Program-made: the position numbers and the translations under genes | Notes under the pieces: generated by a model | Database searches by the model: none | Seen by the model: only the letters and a program-made list of their open reading frames with translations | Told to the model about the DNA's origin: nothing | Shown here: positions 1 through 9,296 of the stretch, piece after piece | Layout: each line of letters begins with the position of its first letter | How positions within the stretch are numbered: the stretch's first letter is position 1 | NCBI GenBank assembly: GCA_963680875.1 | Contig: OY804583.1 | Coordinates: 35,143,331 to 35,207,330 of the forward strand | DNA from: Bathymodiolus brooksi | Taxonomy: Eukaryota > Mollusca > Bivalvia > Mytilida > Modiolidae | DNA: 64,000 nt | Direction of reading: 5' to 3'

Positions 1-47
1 TTAAGAGCCCTGTATCAGACATTCTAGTCTGATGACATTTTATTTGA

Positions 48-108
48 TGTTTGTTTGTTTGTTTGATGGGTGTTTAACTCCACTTTCAACAATATTTCAG
101 TTATATCA
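48..108 (-). mobile_element. SINE family M, 3' end fragment
   Basis: On the minus strand this reads the 3' end shared by many SINE copies in the window: ATATAACTGAAATATT, then GTTGAAAGTGG, then GTTAAACACC, followed by a (CAAA)n tail. Only the last ~60 bases are present. I call this family SINE-M. Copies with a complete head (39238-39500, 62197-62449) show a tRNA-like B box (GAGTTCGAACCCC) and a conserved middle (CAGGTCGGTGG, CTCCGGTTTCCTCC). They resemble the MetaSINE type known from molluscs; that family name is from memory. Confidence 0.75.
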
Positions 109-289
109 TATAATTTTATCTGATTTTTCTTATATCAATACACATGTTCTAAGTAACGAAAAACAGAAAATTTCAATAATTATAAGGGTACATATATGTT
201 AACGTAAACATTACTTAAGACATGGCTAAGTTGTTCCTGGGTTGAAATCATTGACAAATGGCTAATCGTTACGGAATATCCGTTTTTCA

Positions 290-600
290 AATGTCAATGA
301 ATCTTTACCATTTTACGTAGATTATTTCCTTGCCAGAAGAGTTTGAAGATACCAAAGGGGCAATCAGAATCTGTATATCGAAGAAGAACAGATAACACCA
401 TGGCCAAAAGAAAAAGTACAAAAGGATAAACAACGATCAACATAACATACATATAAAAGTAAAGATCGAGTAACACGAACCCCACTAAAAACCGGGGATG
501 AACTCAGGTGCTCCGGAAGGGTGGGCAGTTCCTGGTCCACTAGTGGCACCCGTAGTGTTAATCTAGTTACAAACCCGGTAATAAGTCGTGAATGAGGAGA
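290..600 (-). mobile_element. 3' tail of a decayed RT element
   Basis: Non-coding 3' region of the RT-like element described at 600-990, read on the minus strand. It contains the words TTTGGCCATGGTGTTATCTG and GCCCCTTTGGTATCTTC. Relatives of this tail recur at 1140-1215 (minus), 8330-8530, 61840-62190 and 63545-63690 (plus), which indicates a 3'-end-biased dispersed family. I recall very similar tails from mussel sequences. Confidence 0.6.
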
Positions 601-990
601 GGACCGGGAAGTGTTTGCGACAAGTGGAACATATCTGTGGTCATTTGTGACACATATTACATAACGGTCAACCAAGTCATGGTGACGACCGTCAAATTTT
701 CGAAGTGATGACTTCAGCTTTACCAAAAGGAATGCTTGGTGCAGTAGCTTCCTAATGTTAGCAGCAACCCTCTATCAAGGAAATCCTGATAGGAACCACA
801 AGCTCTGGAATATCGTATCATCTGAGAGATATATACTTCATATGCAGGTGCTGTTGGAATGTAGCTACATATAAATGGAAAATTCATAATGGGAAAATTG
901 AAATCATCTCTTTTGTCGTAAAGTTTCGTTCTTAACCAACCCTAATTGTCGATTTCGAGGTGTACATGTAGGTCAAGGCATGAACTTGTT
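600..990 (-). pseudogene. Reverse-transcriptase-like element, C-terminal part, decayed
   Basis: Read on the minus strand, the peptide pieces are KLYDKRDDF, NFPFICSYIP, YISQMIRYSRACGSYQDF, LDRGLLLT and LVKLKSSLRKF then GRHHDLVDRY. These match an RT-like protein family that I recall as common in bivalves, located after the RT catalytic core; the core itself is not in this copy. Lesions include an in-frame TAG near 935 and a frameshift near 745, so it is dead. The clade is uncertain: Penelope-like is possible, but I cannot show a GIY-YIG domain. A fragment of the N-terminal half of the same family lies on the plus strand at 54263-54577. Confidence 0.6.
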
Positions 991-1139
991 TATGAGCAAC
1001 ACCAAGTGTAATACGTACCAGGAACTGATTACCCTTCGTGAGCATTTGTATTGTTCACTGGTGATTGACCTTCGGTTTTCTCTAACGTTTACCTACATTT
1101 CATGACAGAACGAAAAGTAAAATAGAGAAAATCAACGAC

Positions 1140-1215
1140 ATGCGAAATTGACTTGCATTTTTAATATAGAATGGTCAAAAGAAAAAGGACAAACAACAAC
1201 CTACAAACATTACAC
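1140..1215 (-). mobile_element. Second copy of the RT-element 3' tail (fragment)
   Basis: A short minus-strand match to the tail at 290-600 (GGTCAAAAGAAAAAGGACAA against GGCCAAAAGAAAAAGTACAA). It ends just before the 34-bp array starts, so the array lies at or next to the boundary of this fragment. Confidence 0.5.
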
Positions 1216-1227
1216 AGAAACCTTAAA

Positions 1228-2617
1228 GGCAATACATGTTGCTTAAATAAACTTGTAGCGAGGCGATACATGTTGCTTAAATAAACTTGTAGCGAGGCGA
1301 TACATGTTGCTTAAATAAACTTGTAGCGAGGCGATACATGTTGCTTAAATAAACTCGTAGTGAGACAATGCATGTTGCTTAAATAAACTTGTAGCGAGGC
1401 AATGCATGTTGCTTAAATAAACTTGTAGCGAGGCAATGCATGTTGGCAATGCATGTTGCTTAAATAAACTTGTAGCGAGGCGATACATGTTGCTTAAATA
1501 AACTCGTAGCGAGGCGATACATGTTGCTTAAATAAACTTGTAGCGAGGCAATACATGTTGCTTAAATAAACTTGTAGCGAGGCGATACATGTTGCTTAAA
1601 TAAACTTGTAGCGAGGCGATACATGTTGCTTAAATAAACTTGTAGCGAGGCGATACATGTTGCTTAAATAAACTTGTAGCGAGGCGATACATGTTGCTTA
1701 AATAAACTTGTAGCGAGGCGATACATGTTGTTTAAATAAACTTGTAGCGAGGCGATACATGTTGCTTAAATAAACTTGTAGCGAGGCGATACATGTTGCT
1801 TAAATAAACTTGTAGCGAGGCGATACATGTTGCTTAAATAAACTTGTAGCGAGACAATGCATGTTGCTTAAATAAACTTGTAGCGAGGGAATGCATGTTG
1901 CTTAAATAAACTTGTAGCGAGGCAATGCATGTTGCTTAAATAAACTTGTAGCGAGGCGATACATGTTGCTTAAATAAACTCGTAGCGAGGCGATACATGT
2001 TGCTTAAATAAACTTGTAGCAAGGCAATACATGTTGCTTAAATAAACTTGTAGTGAGGCGATGCATGTTGCTTAAATAAACTTGTAGCGAGGCGATACAT
2101 GTTGCTTAAATAAACTTGTAGCGAGGCGATACATGTTGCTTAAATAAACTTGTAGCGAGGCGATACATGTTGCTTAAATAAACTAGTAGCGAGGCGATAC
2201 ATGTTGCTTAAATAAACTTGTAGCGAGGCGATACATGTTGCTTAAATAAACTTGTAGCGAGGCGATACATGTTGCTTAAATAAACTTGTGGCGAGGCGAT
2301 ACATGTTGCTTAAATAAACTTGTAGCGAGGCGATACATGTTGCTTAAATAAACTTGTAGCGAGGCGATACATGTTGCTTAAATAAACTTGTAGTGAGGCG
2401 ATACATGTTGCTTAAATAAACTTGTAGCGAGGCGATACATGTTGCTTAAATAAACTTGTAGCGAGGCGATACATGTTGCTTAAATAAATTGTAGCGGGGT
2501 GATACATGTTGCTTAAATAAACTTGTATCGAGGCAATGCATGTTGCTTAAATAAACTCATAGCGAGGCGATACATGTTGTTTAAATAAACTTGTAACGAG
2601 GCAATGCATGTTGCTTA
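1228..2617. repeat. 34-bp minisatellite, about 41 copies
   Basis: The unit contains ACATGTTGCTTAAATAAAC followed by TTGTAGCGAGGCGAT, 34 bp in total; I checked the period by counting between successive copies. Variants are CAATGC for CGATAC and CTCG for CTTG. One unit near 1440-1452 carries an extra 13 bp. A characteristic run of variants beginning GAGACAATGC at 1362 recurs at 1851. After allowing for the 13-bp insert this is exactly 14 units (476 bp), so there is a higher-order repeat. No open coding frame is implied. Confidence 0.95.
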
Positions 2618-2618
2618 A

Positions 2619-3676
2619 AGGCATACAGGCTGTCAGAATTGAATATTTATATTTATATTAAAAGTTGCCAATATTCGATGTTTTATACTAATAAAATGTT
2701 CTGAACAAGAAGCCAGGTTTAAAAAATAGGTTATAATGTCGTAATTAGTGAAAAGAATTCGAATGTTTGTTGGTGAAATCGCCATAAACACACCTAATTA
2801 TATTATAAGTCGGCTGTCTTTTCCGAAGTTTACCGGACACTGATAACTGCTATAAATAACCAGAAAGCATGTAAATTATGTTGCAGGTAAATATTGGTTA
2901 AAATTAATATAATTTAAGAAATATATCTATGAAATTGGATCCCGGGGTAATCAGTTAGTATTATATAATGGTATTTAGTAAGAATGACACTTAAAATCGA
3001 AAATACGTGATGAAATCAATAAAAACAAACCCAAGCTCTGCAAAGGGGCCCGATCAAGTGAAAATTGTAAGCAAATTGTATTGCATATTATTGACAACAC
3101 TTGAGTTGACTTGATTATATCTTTTTAGAAAAAAAACCAGACATGAAGTTCATTATTTTAATCTCTAATTTAAAAGAGATATCACCTAGCGTTTTCTCCT
3201 GAAAAAAAAAAGATATATAAAAAAAAACCACGATGCAATTCTGTCAAAACACAATTCAGCCGAAAAAAGATATCTAAATTATGCTTACGTGTTGAAAAGT
3301 TTAACATTTTTTTTTAATTTTTACACAAATCTTGCTGAAACCTCCTGTGTCGTTTTCGCGTAGAATCCGTCAATATTTTTATTTATAACATGTGCTTTTT
3401 TCAGCAAACAATTTCGCACATGCGCAAACGCTTTACCGAATGAGGTCACTGTGTAGGTCATCAATGGTCATATGATCATATTCATGAATATATGAATATC
3501 ATGCTGGTAAACATTTAATTCTTTACGGGACATAAGAAAATCAAACGGCGACATATTTCCTTCGTTCCAGGTTAAATACGTATGATATTATGAAAAAATT
3601 CAACTGCAATTAGTATAAAACATCGAATATTGGCAACTTTCAATATAAAAAAAAATCAATCTGAGCGACTATGCCT
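2619..3676. mobile_element. Non-autonomous TIR element, about 1.06 kb
   Basis: The two ends are inverted copies of each other. Left begins AGGCATACAGGCTGTCAG and right ends CTGAGCGACTATGCCT. An almost perfect inner block (AAAGTTGCCAATATTCGATG, continuing to ACTAAT) lies at 2660-2692 and, inverted, at 3609-3640. The TIRs are about 75 bp. I see no coding frame inside. No clear target duplication is visible, perhaps because the left flank is the 34-bp array. The superfamily is not assigned. Confidence 0.75.
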
Positions 3677-3911
3677 ATAAGATCGAGCAGCACAAAATAA
3701 GTTTCCAAATAAACGTATGACGAAAAAGAAGTTTCAAGGAAATTTTACCGTTTAAAGCTTGCCACATTTGTCTGCCTGTCACAAACCAGTATCTGGATTT
3801 CTAACGTCATATGGACTTTTTTTGTTCAGTGAGAGGCGATGGTTCGTTTTGTTGATATTGTTGAAATTATTGACCATCACTATTTGAAATTTCTTTTCAT
3901 AATTTATAGTA

Positions 3912-4460
3912 AACAATTTACTAAAGAAATTATATCATTTAGGAATACAAGACAAACACTGGACTCTAATAAAGAGCTTGCATACCAACGCTTCATCAGC
4001 TATCAAATTTAATGGATTAGTATCCGAAAATTTTAATATACTACAAGGAGACCGTCAAGGAGGAATACTAAGTGCTGACCTCTACAAAATATACATAGAT
4101 CCATTGTTAAAACAACTACAACAGTCAAGATCAGGCATGAATATAGGATACATAGAATGTGGAGCAACAGCTTGTGCAGACGATATCACATTAAATTGCA
4201 CAGATCCAACTGAAGCCCCAATCATGCTCAATATGGCATATAATTATAGTTGTATTGAACAGTATAAACTCCAACCGCAAAAGAGCGTGGTCATACAAAT
4301 GGAAAGCAAAAAGAAAAGTAGACTCAATCCAATAGAGCTGAAGATGAAAGATACCATCTTATCAAATGTAGATACCGCAACACATTTAGGAATACAACGT
4401 TCTAAAACAGATAAAGAAACCATTAAGAATACTGTAGATGAAAATATCAAAACGGCACAG
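3912..4460 (+). pseudogene. LINE reverse transcriptase, central part (left half of a split LINE)
   Basis: The reading frame gives HLGIQDKHWTLIKSLH, then GDRQGGILSADLYKIYIDP (the usual QGxxQGxxLSPxLF region), then ACADDITL, the RT active-site box with C in place of the usual Y/F before ADD. A later block THLGIQ matches the LGxxI/LGV motif after the palm. The frame is open from about 3940 to the insertion point near 4460. The 5' end (endonuclease, fingers) is missing, with a frameshift near 3912-3935, so this is 5'-truncated. The protein continues at 6612 on the far side of an inserted DNA transposon. Confidence 0.8.
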
Positions 4461-4834
4461 GCTACGAATGCGACGGAAACGTATTCGTAGCCAGCTGGGT
4501 TCTACAAGTACGACGGGCGGAAGTTGTGACTAACTGATCAACCGGTTTCCGGACATGGACACCTATTTTACGGAAATTAATCACGTATTGCTAGCACCTA
4601 GAGGCTACGAATACGACGGATTTCTCGATTTTCTTAATTCTATTGTTTTTATTTCATTAAATGACAATTTATGAATTTTTTATATAATTTTCTGTTTGTA
4701 GTTTATTTTTATTCCAATAAAATCTGATGCATTGAAAAACTAGTCTTACAATACACGATTAAGCTCATAGATTTCACTGGTATGAGTACTTCTCAGAGTA
4801 CAACTCACACTTCTCAACACTAATTATTTTCAAA

Positions 4835-5107
4835 ATGGACGACGATGGTAGTGCGCTCCGTGTTGGAGCAAAGTATAAATCTTTTACAGATTTAGAGTGT
4901 GCCCTAAAAAAATTCCAGCAGGATAACTACGTCCAACTTTATAAGCGTATCTCAAGGAAACTTGGTACGGGGTCCAAATATAAAAACATGGAAGTTGCAG
5001 AAAGTGCAGCGGGTCTTTTAATTTATAAGGAGTTGGAATATTCCTGTATTCATGGAGGGAAAAATCTTAGTTCCATTTCCAGCGGTCAACGCCCAAACAC
5101 AAGGTAA
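4835..5107 (+). CDS. First exon of a MULE/ZSWIM-type transposase
   Basis: Ninety codons from ATG. The sequence has VGAKYKSFTDLECALKKFQ followed by YKELEYSCIHGGK and a basic end GQRPNTR. This layout (G-x-x-Y/F-x-S-F near the start, then Y-x-C-x-HGGK) resembles the N-terminal DNA-binding-like region of ZSWIM1/3-type and MULE-derived proteins. The frame ends at TAA in the context ACAAG-GTAAAAT, a good splice donor at 5104, so the real exon probably ends there and the stop lies in the intron. Later exons are not found before the right TIR. The family assignment is from motif memory. Confidence 0.55.
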   Translation: MDDDGSALRVGAKYKSFTDLECALKKFQQDNYVQLYKRISRKLGTGSKYKNMEVAESAAGLLIYKELEYSCIHGGKNLSSISSGQRPNTR

Positions 5108-5581
5108 AATCACATATAATATACCTTAAATAAGCAAATGATCATCACTTTGATTGCAGTTTTTCATATTAAATTCGCAGCAATGTCTTCAATCATGTTC
5201 TGCATAGCAGCAAATACATGTTTCTAGAATTTTTAAGTCATTACAATACTATCGTAAGTCTTATGATAAAACACACAAGTTTGCGCTTTTTGTATGGTAC
5301 CATCTAAGATGTATTGAACTACGTTTTGCGCCGAAAAAAACCTACTGGTGTTGCCGAAATTGCTTAAAATAACTATAAACATTATTAATTTAATACCAGT
5401 GGGGGCGTGCGCCTTCCCCCCCCCCCCCCACACCCTAAAATTCGCAAAGCATATGTGTTATACAACGTTAATTAAGCAGTTCAACAAACAACTTTTTCAT
5501 GAATGGTTAACTCGTGACCTGTAAGTCAAAATGAATAGTAATGATATTAGGAGTAAATATGGGATATCATTCTAAAAAGCT

Positions 5582-5910
5582 CCACCCATTGATAAATGAT
5601 CAGTATACTGTCCGTCCGGATGAAGCTTTTCGTTTCGCCGTTGGTTCATTCATTGAAAACGTATGATTCGTTCTTGTGTATAGACAAACAAAGGCGAATA
5701 TGTTAACATTAATGCTGCATGAAACGATTCTGATCATCTAATTTAGTTACGTTAGCTTATCAGAAATCAACAACAAGTTCATGTATTGACAATTTCCGCT
5801 TTTGTTTGTCTATAGATAAGAACGGTCGAATCATACATTTTCAATGAATGAATCAAACGACGAAAAGAAAAGCCTGCTCCATCCGACGGGCAGTAATAAC
5901 TAGAACCACC
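5582..5910. mobile_element. MITE nested in the MULE-like element
   Basis: An inverted repeat of roughly 120 bp. Left arm 5582-5710 includes TTCATTCATTGAAAACGTAT and TATAGACAAACAAAGGCG; right arm about 5790-5910 carries the inverse with some mismatches. No coding frame. It sits inside 4461-6611, making a third layer of insertion. It could instead be an internal subrepeat of its host element. Confidence 0.6.
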
Positions 5911-6184
5911 CGAAAGTACAGACCAATTAGTGAAATGAGGAATGCGTTAAAACTAAACCAATTGTTCTTTGAAGGGTTAAAATATCGTGATCGATCAGTC
6001 ATGAGTTGAACAATTCGCATCACGGTTGTTCAAAAAAAGTTTTACTTTAAGTTCTTTTATTTTGACAAAAACATACTGTTAACAATTATCCGACAAAATT
6101 AAGACTCAAAGTGAAGTTTTTTTGGTCTGATAAAATGGTGTAGTAGTTGGTTCAAAATTATCGTTCAAATAAATGTCGGTAATT

Positions 6185-6335
6185 CCTCAAACCCCCAGAG
6201 CTTAAGGGGGCTTGACCCCCCTAGACCCCCTACCAGGGCTTTGCCCTGGACCCGATGGGGAGCTTAAGCGGTCCCCAGACCCCTCGCCTACTCACGTTCC
6301 CCCTAACCACAAATCCTGGATCCGCCTCTGAATAC
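6185..6335. repeat. GC-rich dispersed transposon-end sequence
   Basis: A C/G-rich patch (CCCCCTACCAGGGCTTTGCC and AATCCTGGATCCGCCTCTG) very unlike its AT-rich surroundings. The ending is like the inverted CAG(A/T)GGCGGATCCAGG terminus that I recall from many invertebrate DNA transposons. Only one end is visible here. Confidence 0.4.
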
Positions 6336-6611
6336 ATTGTATTTACCTATTGTCTTACTTGAAATTTTAAATTATATATATGATAATTCTTAAATTAAAA
6401 ATATCTATGTATATTTTTTTTCATTAAACTTTATAGTATCACAGTAATAAATGTATAAAAAACAATATCTTTAAGAAAACAAAAAACCGTCGTATTCGTA
6501 ACCTCTAGATGCTAGCAATACGTGATTAATTTCCGTAAAATAGGTGTCCATGTCCGGAAACCGTTGATCATTTAGTCACAACTTCCGCCCGTCGTACTTG
6601 TAGAACCCTGT

Positions 6612-7690
6612 GCCTATCAAGACGCGTACAGTCTGATGTCTGCAGGATTTCATGGTAACAACGGTCTTGATCCTAGCACATCTATCCATATATTAAAAAC
6701 ATATGTTATTCCAACAATAACTTATGGTTTAGAAGTTTTGATTCCAGATAAAAAAAAACATCACAAGGTTAGATTGCTTCTTTAAAAAACTATTGAAACA
6801 AATATTGTCACTACCTCAAAATGTAGCAGACCCTGTACCATATATCATTTCTGGTTTAATTCCAATAGAAGGGAAAATTCATTTGAAAATACTAACATTC
6901 ATGTATAACATTTTTCTTCTTTCGGAAGACTCGACAGAGAAAAAATAGCTAGACGACAACTTGCATTTAAAGATATAAATAGTAATAGCTGGTTTACAGA
7001 GGTAAAATCAATGCTGTGGAAATATGATTTACCATAAATATATTGGTTATTAGAATCACCATATACAAAATATCAATGGAAGAAACTATTATATGAACAA
7101 GTAAATAGTTATTGGAAAAATTACATGATTGAAAAGTCAAAATTATATAAGAGTATAGATTTCCTCAATACAGAAATATACAAACCAGGTAAACAACATC
7201 CATTGATTTATATCAAAACAGTATCAACAAGAGACGCAAATAGAATTCCAATACAATTGAAGGTTGTGAGTGGACAGTATATCTTGCAAGCCAATAGAGC
7301 TCGATTTAATCAAAACCAGGTAGATACCATATGTCAACTATGTGGTGAGGAAGAGGAAAATATGGAACACTTTCTTCTCAAATGTACCATTTTACAGGCT
7401 GTGAGATACAGTGTATTAGATGACATAGATATAGAATTCAATATAATAAGGCATGCCATATAATAACTGGAAAAACGTTCTACAATCTGGATAGCTATCT
7501 AAAGATACAAATTCTCCTTGACTGTTCTGTGTTACTGAATCATGACAATCCTGTGTGTAAAGATAAGTTATTATTAAAACAGTTGACACAACTAGAATCT
7601 CAATGTAGAAGGTTCATATATAACATGCACGCATCGAGATATAAAATGCTTATCAGAGTGAAAAACAGAAAGCAAAAGCAGTAGGGTATC
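6612..7690 (+). pseudogene. LINE C-terminal region (right half of the split LINE)
   Basis: Continues the protein of 3912-4460: YQDAYSLMSAGFHGNNGLDP then SIHILKTYVIPTITYGLEVL, the thumb/connection region after the RT palm. Further on, 7125-7463 is open and contains CQLCGEEEENMEHFLLKC, the C-x2-C ... H-x4-C zinc knuckle near the C-terminus of many LINE proteins. Frameshifts near 6755 and 6935 and stops around 7035 and 7463 break it. Strand and order agree with the left half, so this is one element split by a transposon. Confidence 0.8.
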
Positions 7691-8140
7691 CCGAAGCCGG
7701 TATATAAACACATAATTTTAGATTTTAAAAATTAAGAGTTTTTTAGATTTTAAAATTAAGAGGTTTTTTTTAGATTTTAAAATTAAGAGTTTTTAGATTT
7801 TAGAATTAAGGACTTTTAAATGATATAGTAGATGTGTCATTTTAGAATTTAGGATTTTTTAAGTGATATAGTAGATGACATTTTATTTTATTTTTAAAGT
7901 GAGACAATATCTTATTAAACTCAACTGTATATAGTGCTCTGGAGGATACTAAGTCCGATTTTATAGATTTTAATTCAAGGTGATGGAATTGTGATATTCT
8001 AATTAGCGGATATATGTTGTGTACATAGTTTTATCAAACTGGATTATGGATATATGAATAAATTGGGTGACAAAGATCACTGATCTTCAAAATGGAGGTG
8101 AAGAAAGAACAGAACAGAACAGAACAGAACAGAATTCCAT
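7691..8140 (+). repeat. LINE 3' UTR with local tandem repeats and (ACAGA)n tail
   Basis: Positions 7715-7870 hold four imperfect repeats of TTAGATTTTAAAATTAAGAG. The element appears to end at 8104-8134 in GAACAGAACAGAACAGAACA, a short simple-repeat tail of the kind that ends CR1/L2-type LINEs in place of poly(A). Confidence 0.6.
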
Positions 8141-8149
8141 CAATGTCCA

Positions 8150-8535
8150 ATCATTGAAAACAAAAGCGCACTTAAAACCACGTTCGGTTCGTCTTTACCT
8201 CTGATTGCTTGTCTTATTTATGTTTTTTTGTGTTGTTGTATATATAGTAATGTCCAACAGGCTTTGACTATGTGAATAACATGGTGGGTGCCTTATAAGA
8301 GAGAGGGACTACTTGCCCTTCACATCAGTTTACTCTACTTTGATGGTGGGTTCATGCTGCTCATCTTTTAAGTGTTTTTTTTTGGTTTTTTTGTATTGTC
8401 ATATTTTGTGTTTTCACTTTCTTATTTCTATTTTGTGATGTCCATTATGATTTCCGATGTTGTGTCTTGTGTACCCTATGTTGCCAGTTTCTCTGGATTG
8501 TACATTCATGATTAGCCATTCGGTTTTCTCTCGAG
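8150..8535 (+). mobile_element. Tail of a dispersed RT-like element (plus strand)
   Basis: Contains GGTTCATGCTGCTCATCTTT, TTGTGTCTTGTGTACCCTAT and ATTAGCCATTCGGTTTTCTC, the same kind of 3' tail seen at 290-600 (minus), 61840-62190 and 63545-63690. No coding frame survives. Confidence 0.5.
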
Positions 8536-8539
8536 TTTA

Positions 8540-9255
8540 TTTACATAGCATAATAACATTTCTTACGTCTACATGTAAGTTGTGTGGTATACTTGTTAGA
8601 TATAGAGCAATAACATATGGTTGAATTATCCCCCTTTGTGTTACGGGTGTATTTCTAGTTTGTTTGATGTTGTCGTATAAGTGCAGCAATGTACTATAAT
8701 GCACACATAGTAAAAAAGTGGTAAAATAGTAACAAAGTACCTGTGTTACAGGAACCAACTATATTTAAGATTCGTACTTTTGAATAGTAAATACTATTGC
8801 TCTATATTCAGTCATTCTAATTCTTATTGTAACCTTAAGTGTTGTGACGTAATGAATTGTCTTTATGTACTCTAAATTACTATTGTTCTAATCCAGTGTA
8901 AAGGGGCTCTATTGAAGGTGAACAGTTGATTTCACTCTTTAAATTTAATAGCTTGTAAAGATATTTTTCTACAGCAAAACACACGTATCATAATTTGTAG
9001 GATAAAATAATATACATGCATTTTAGAAGAATAAAGAACATATGTGTTTGTTCCCGTTTCTACACCCTATAAACATATTATAATGCATGTATGTGTATTT
9101 TATCCCGCTGCCAGGCCTCATTCATAGCTTATCTTTATTATTTGACAACGTACAATTTGCTTTAAAACCTTTTAAAGCCAGAGTCGTCGATCCGCATCAA
9201 ATGGTATATATTTAGTGCTATTTAAAACAAAGACATAATTATTTCAGGGTGGCTC
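8540..9255. other. No gene recognised
   Basis: AT-rich sequence between two mobile elements. I see no convincing coding frame or tandem repeat. Its last few hundred bases may be 5' UTR of the LINE that starts coding at 9297. Confidence 0.5.
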
Positions 9256-9296
9256 AATGAGTTAGGTAGGTGGATTACCTAACCACTCTTACGCTT

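Larger units (their letters stand above)
4461..6611 (+). mobile_element. MULE-like DNA transposon inserted into the LINE
   Basis: Long TIRs of about 123 bp lie at 4497-4619 and, inverted, at 6487-6609. Both contain GGGTTCTACAAGTACGACGG and AATCACGTATTGCTAGCA. Long TIRs and the ZSWIM/MULE-like first exon at 4835 fit a Mutator-like element. The left edge carries an additional ~36 bp hairpin (GCTACGAAT ... ATTCGTAGC) outside the TIR. The LINE frame can be rejoined with only about 2 bp (GC) shared at the junctions, which does not fit the usual 8-10 bp MULE target duplication. The transposase core is absent, so the copy is internally deleted. Confidence 0.7.

Noticed and set aside
1228..2617. CRISPR-like array
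   Set aside because: Units are directly adjacent with no unique spacers; the genome is eukaryotic. It is a minisatellite.
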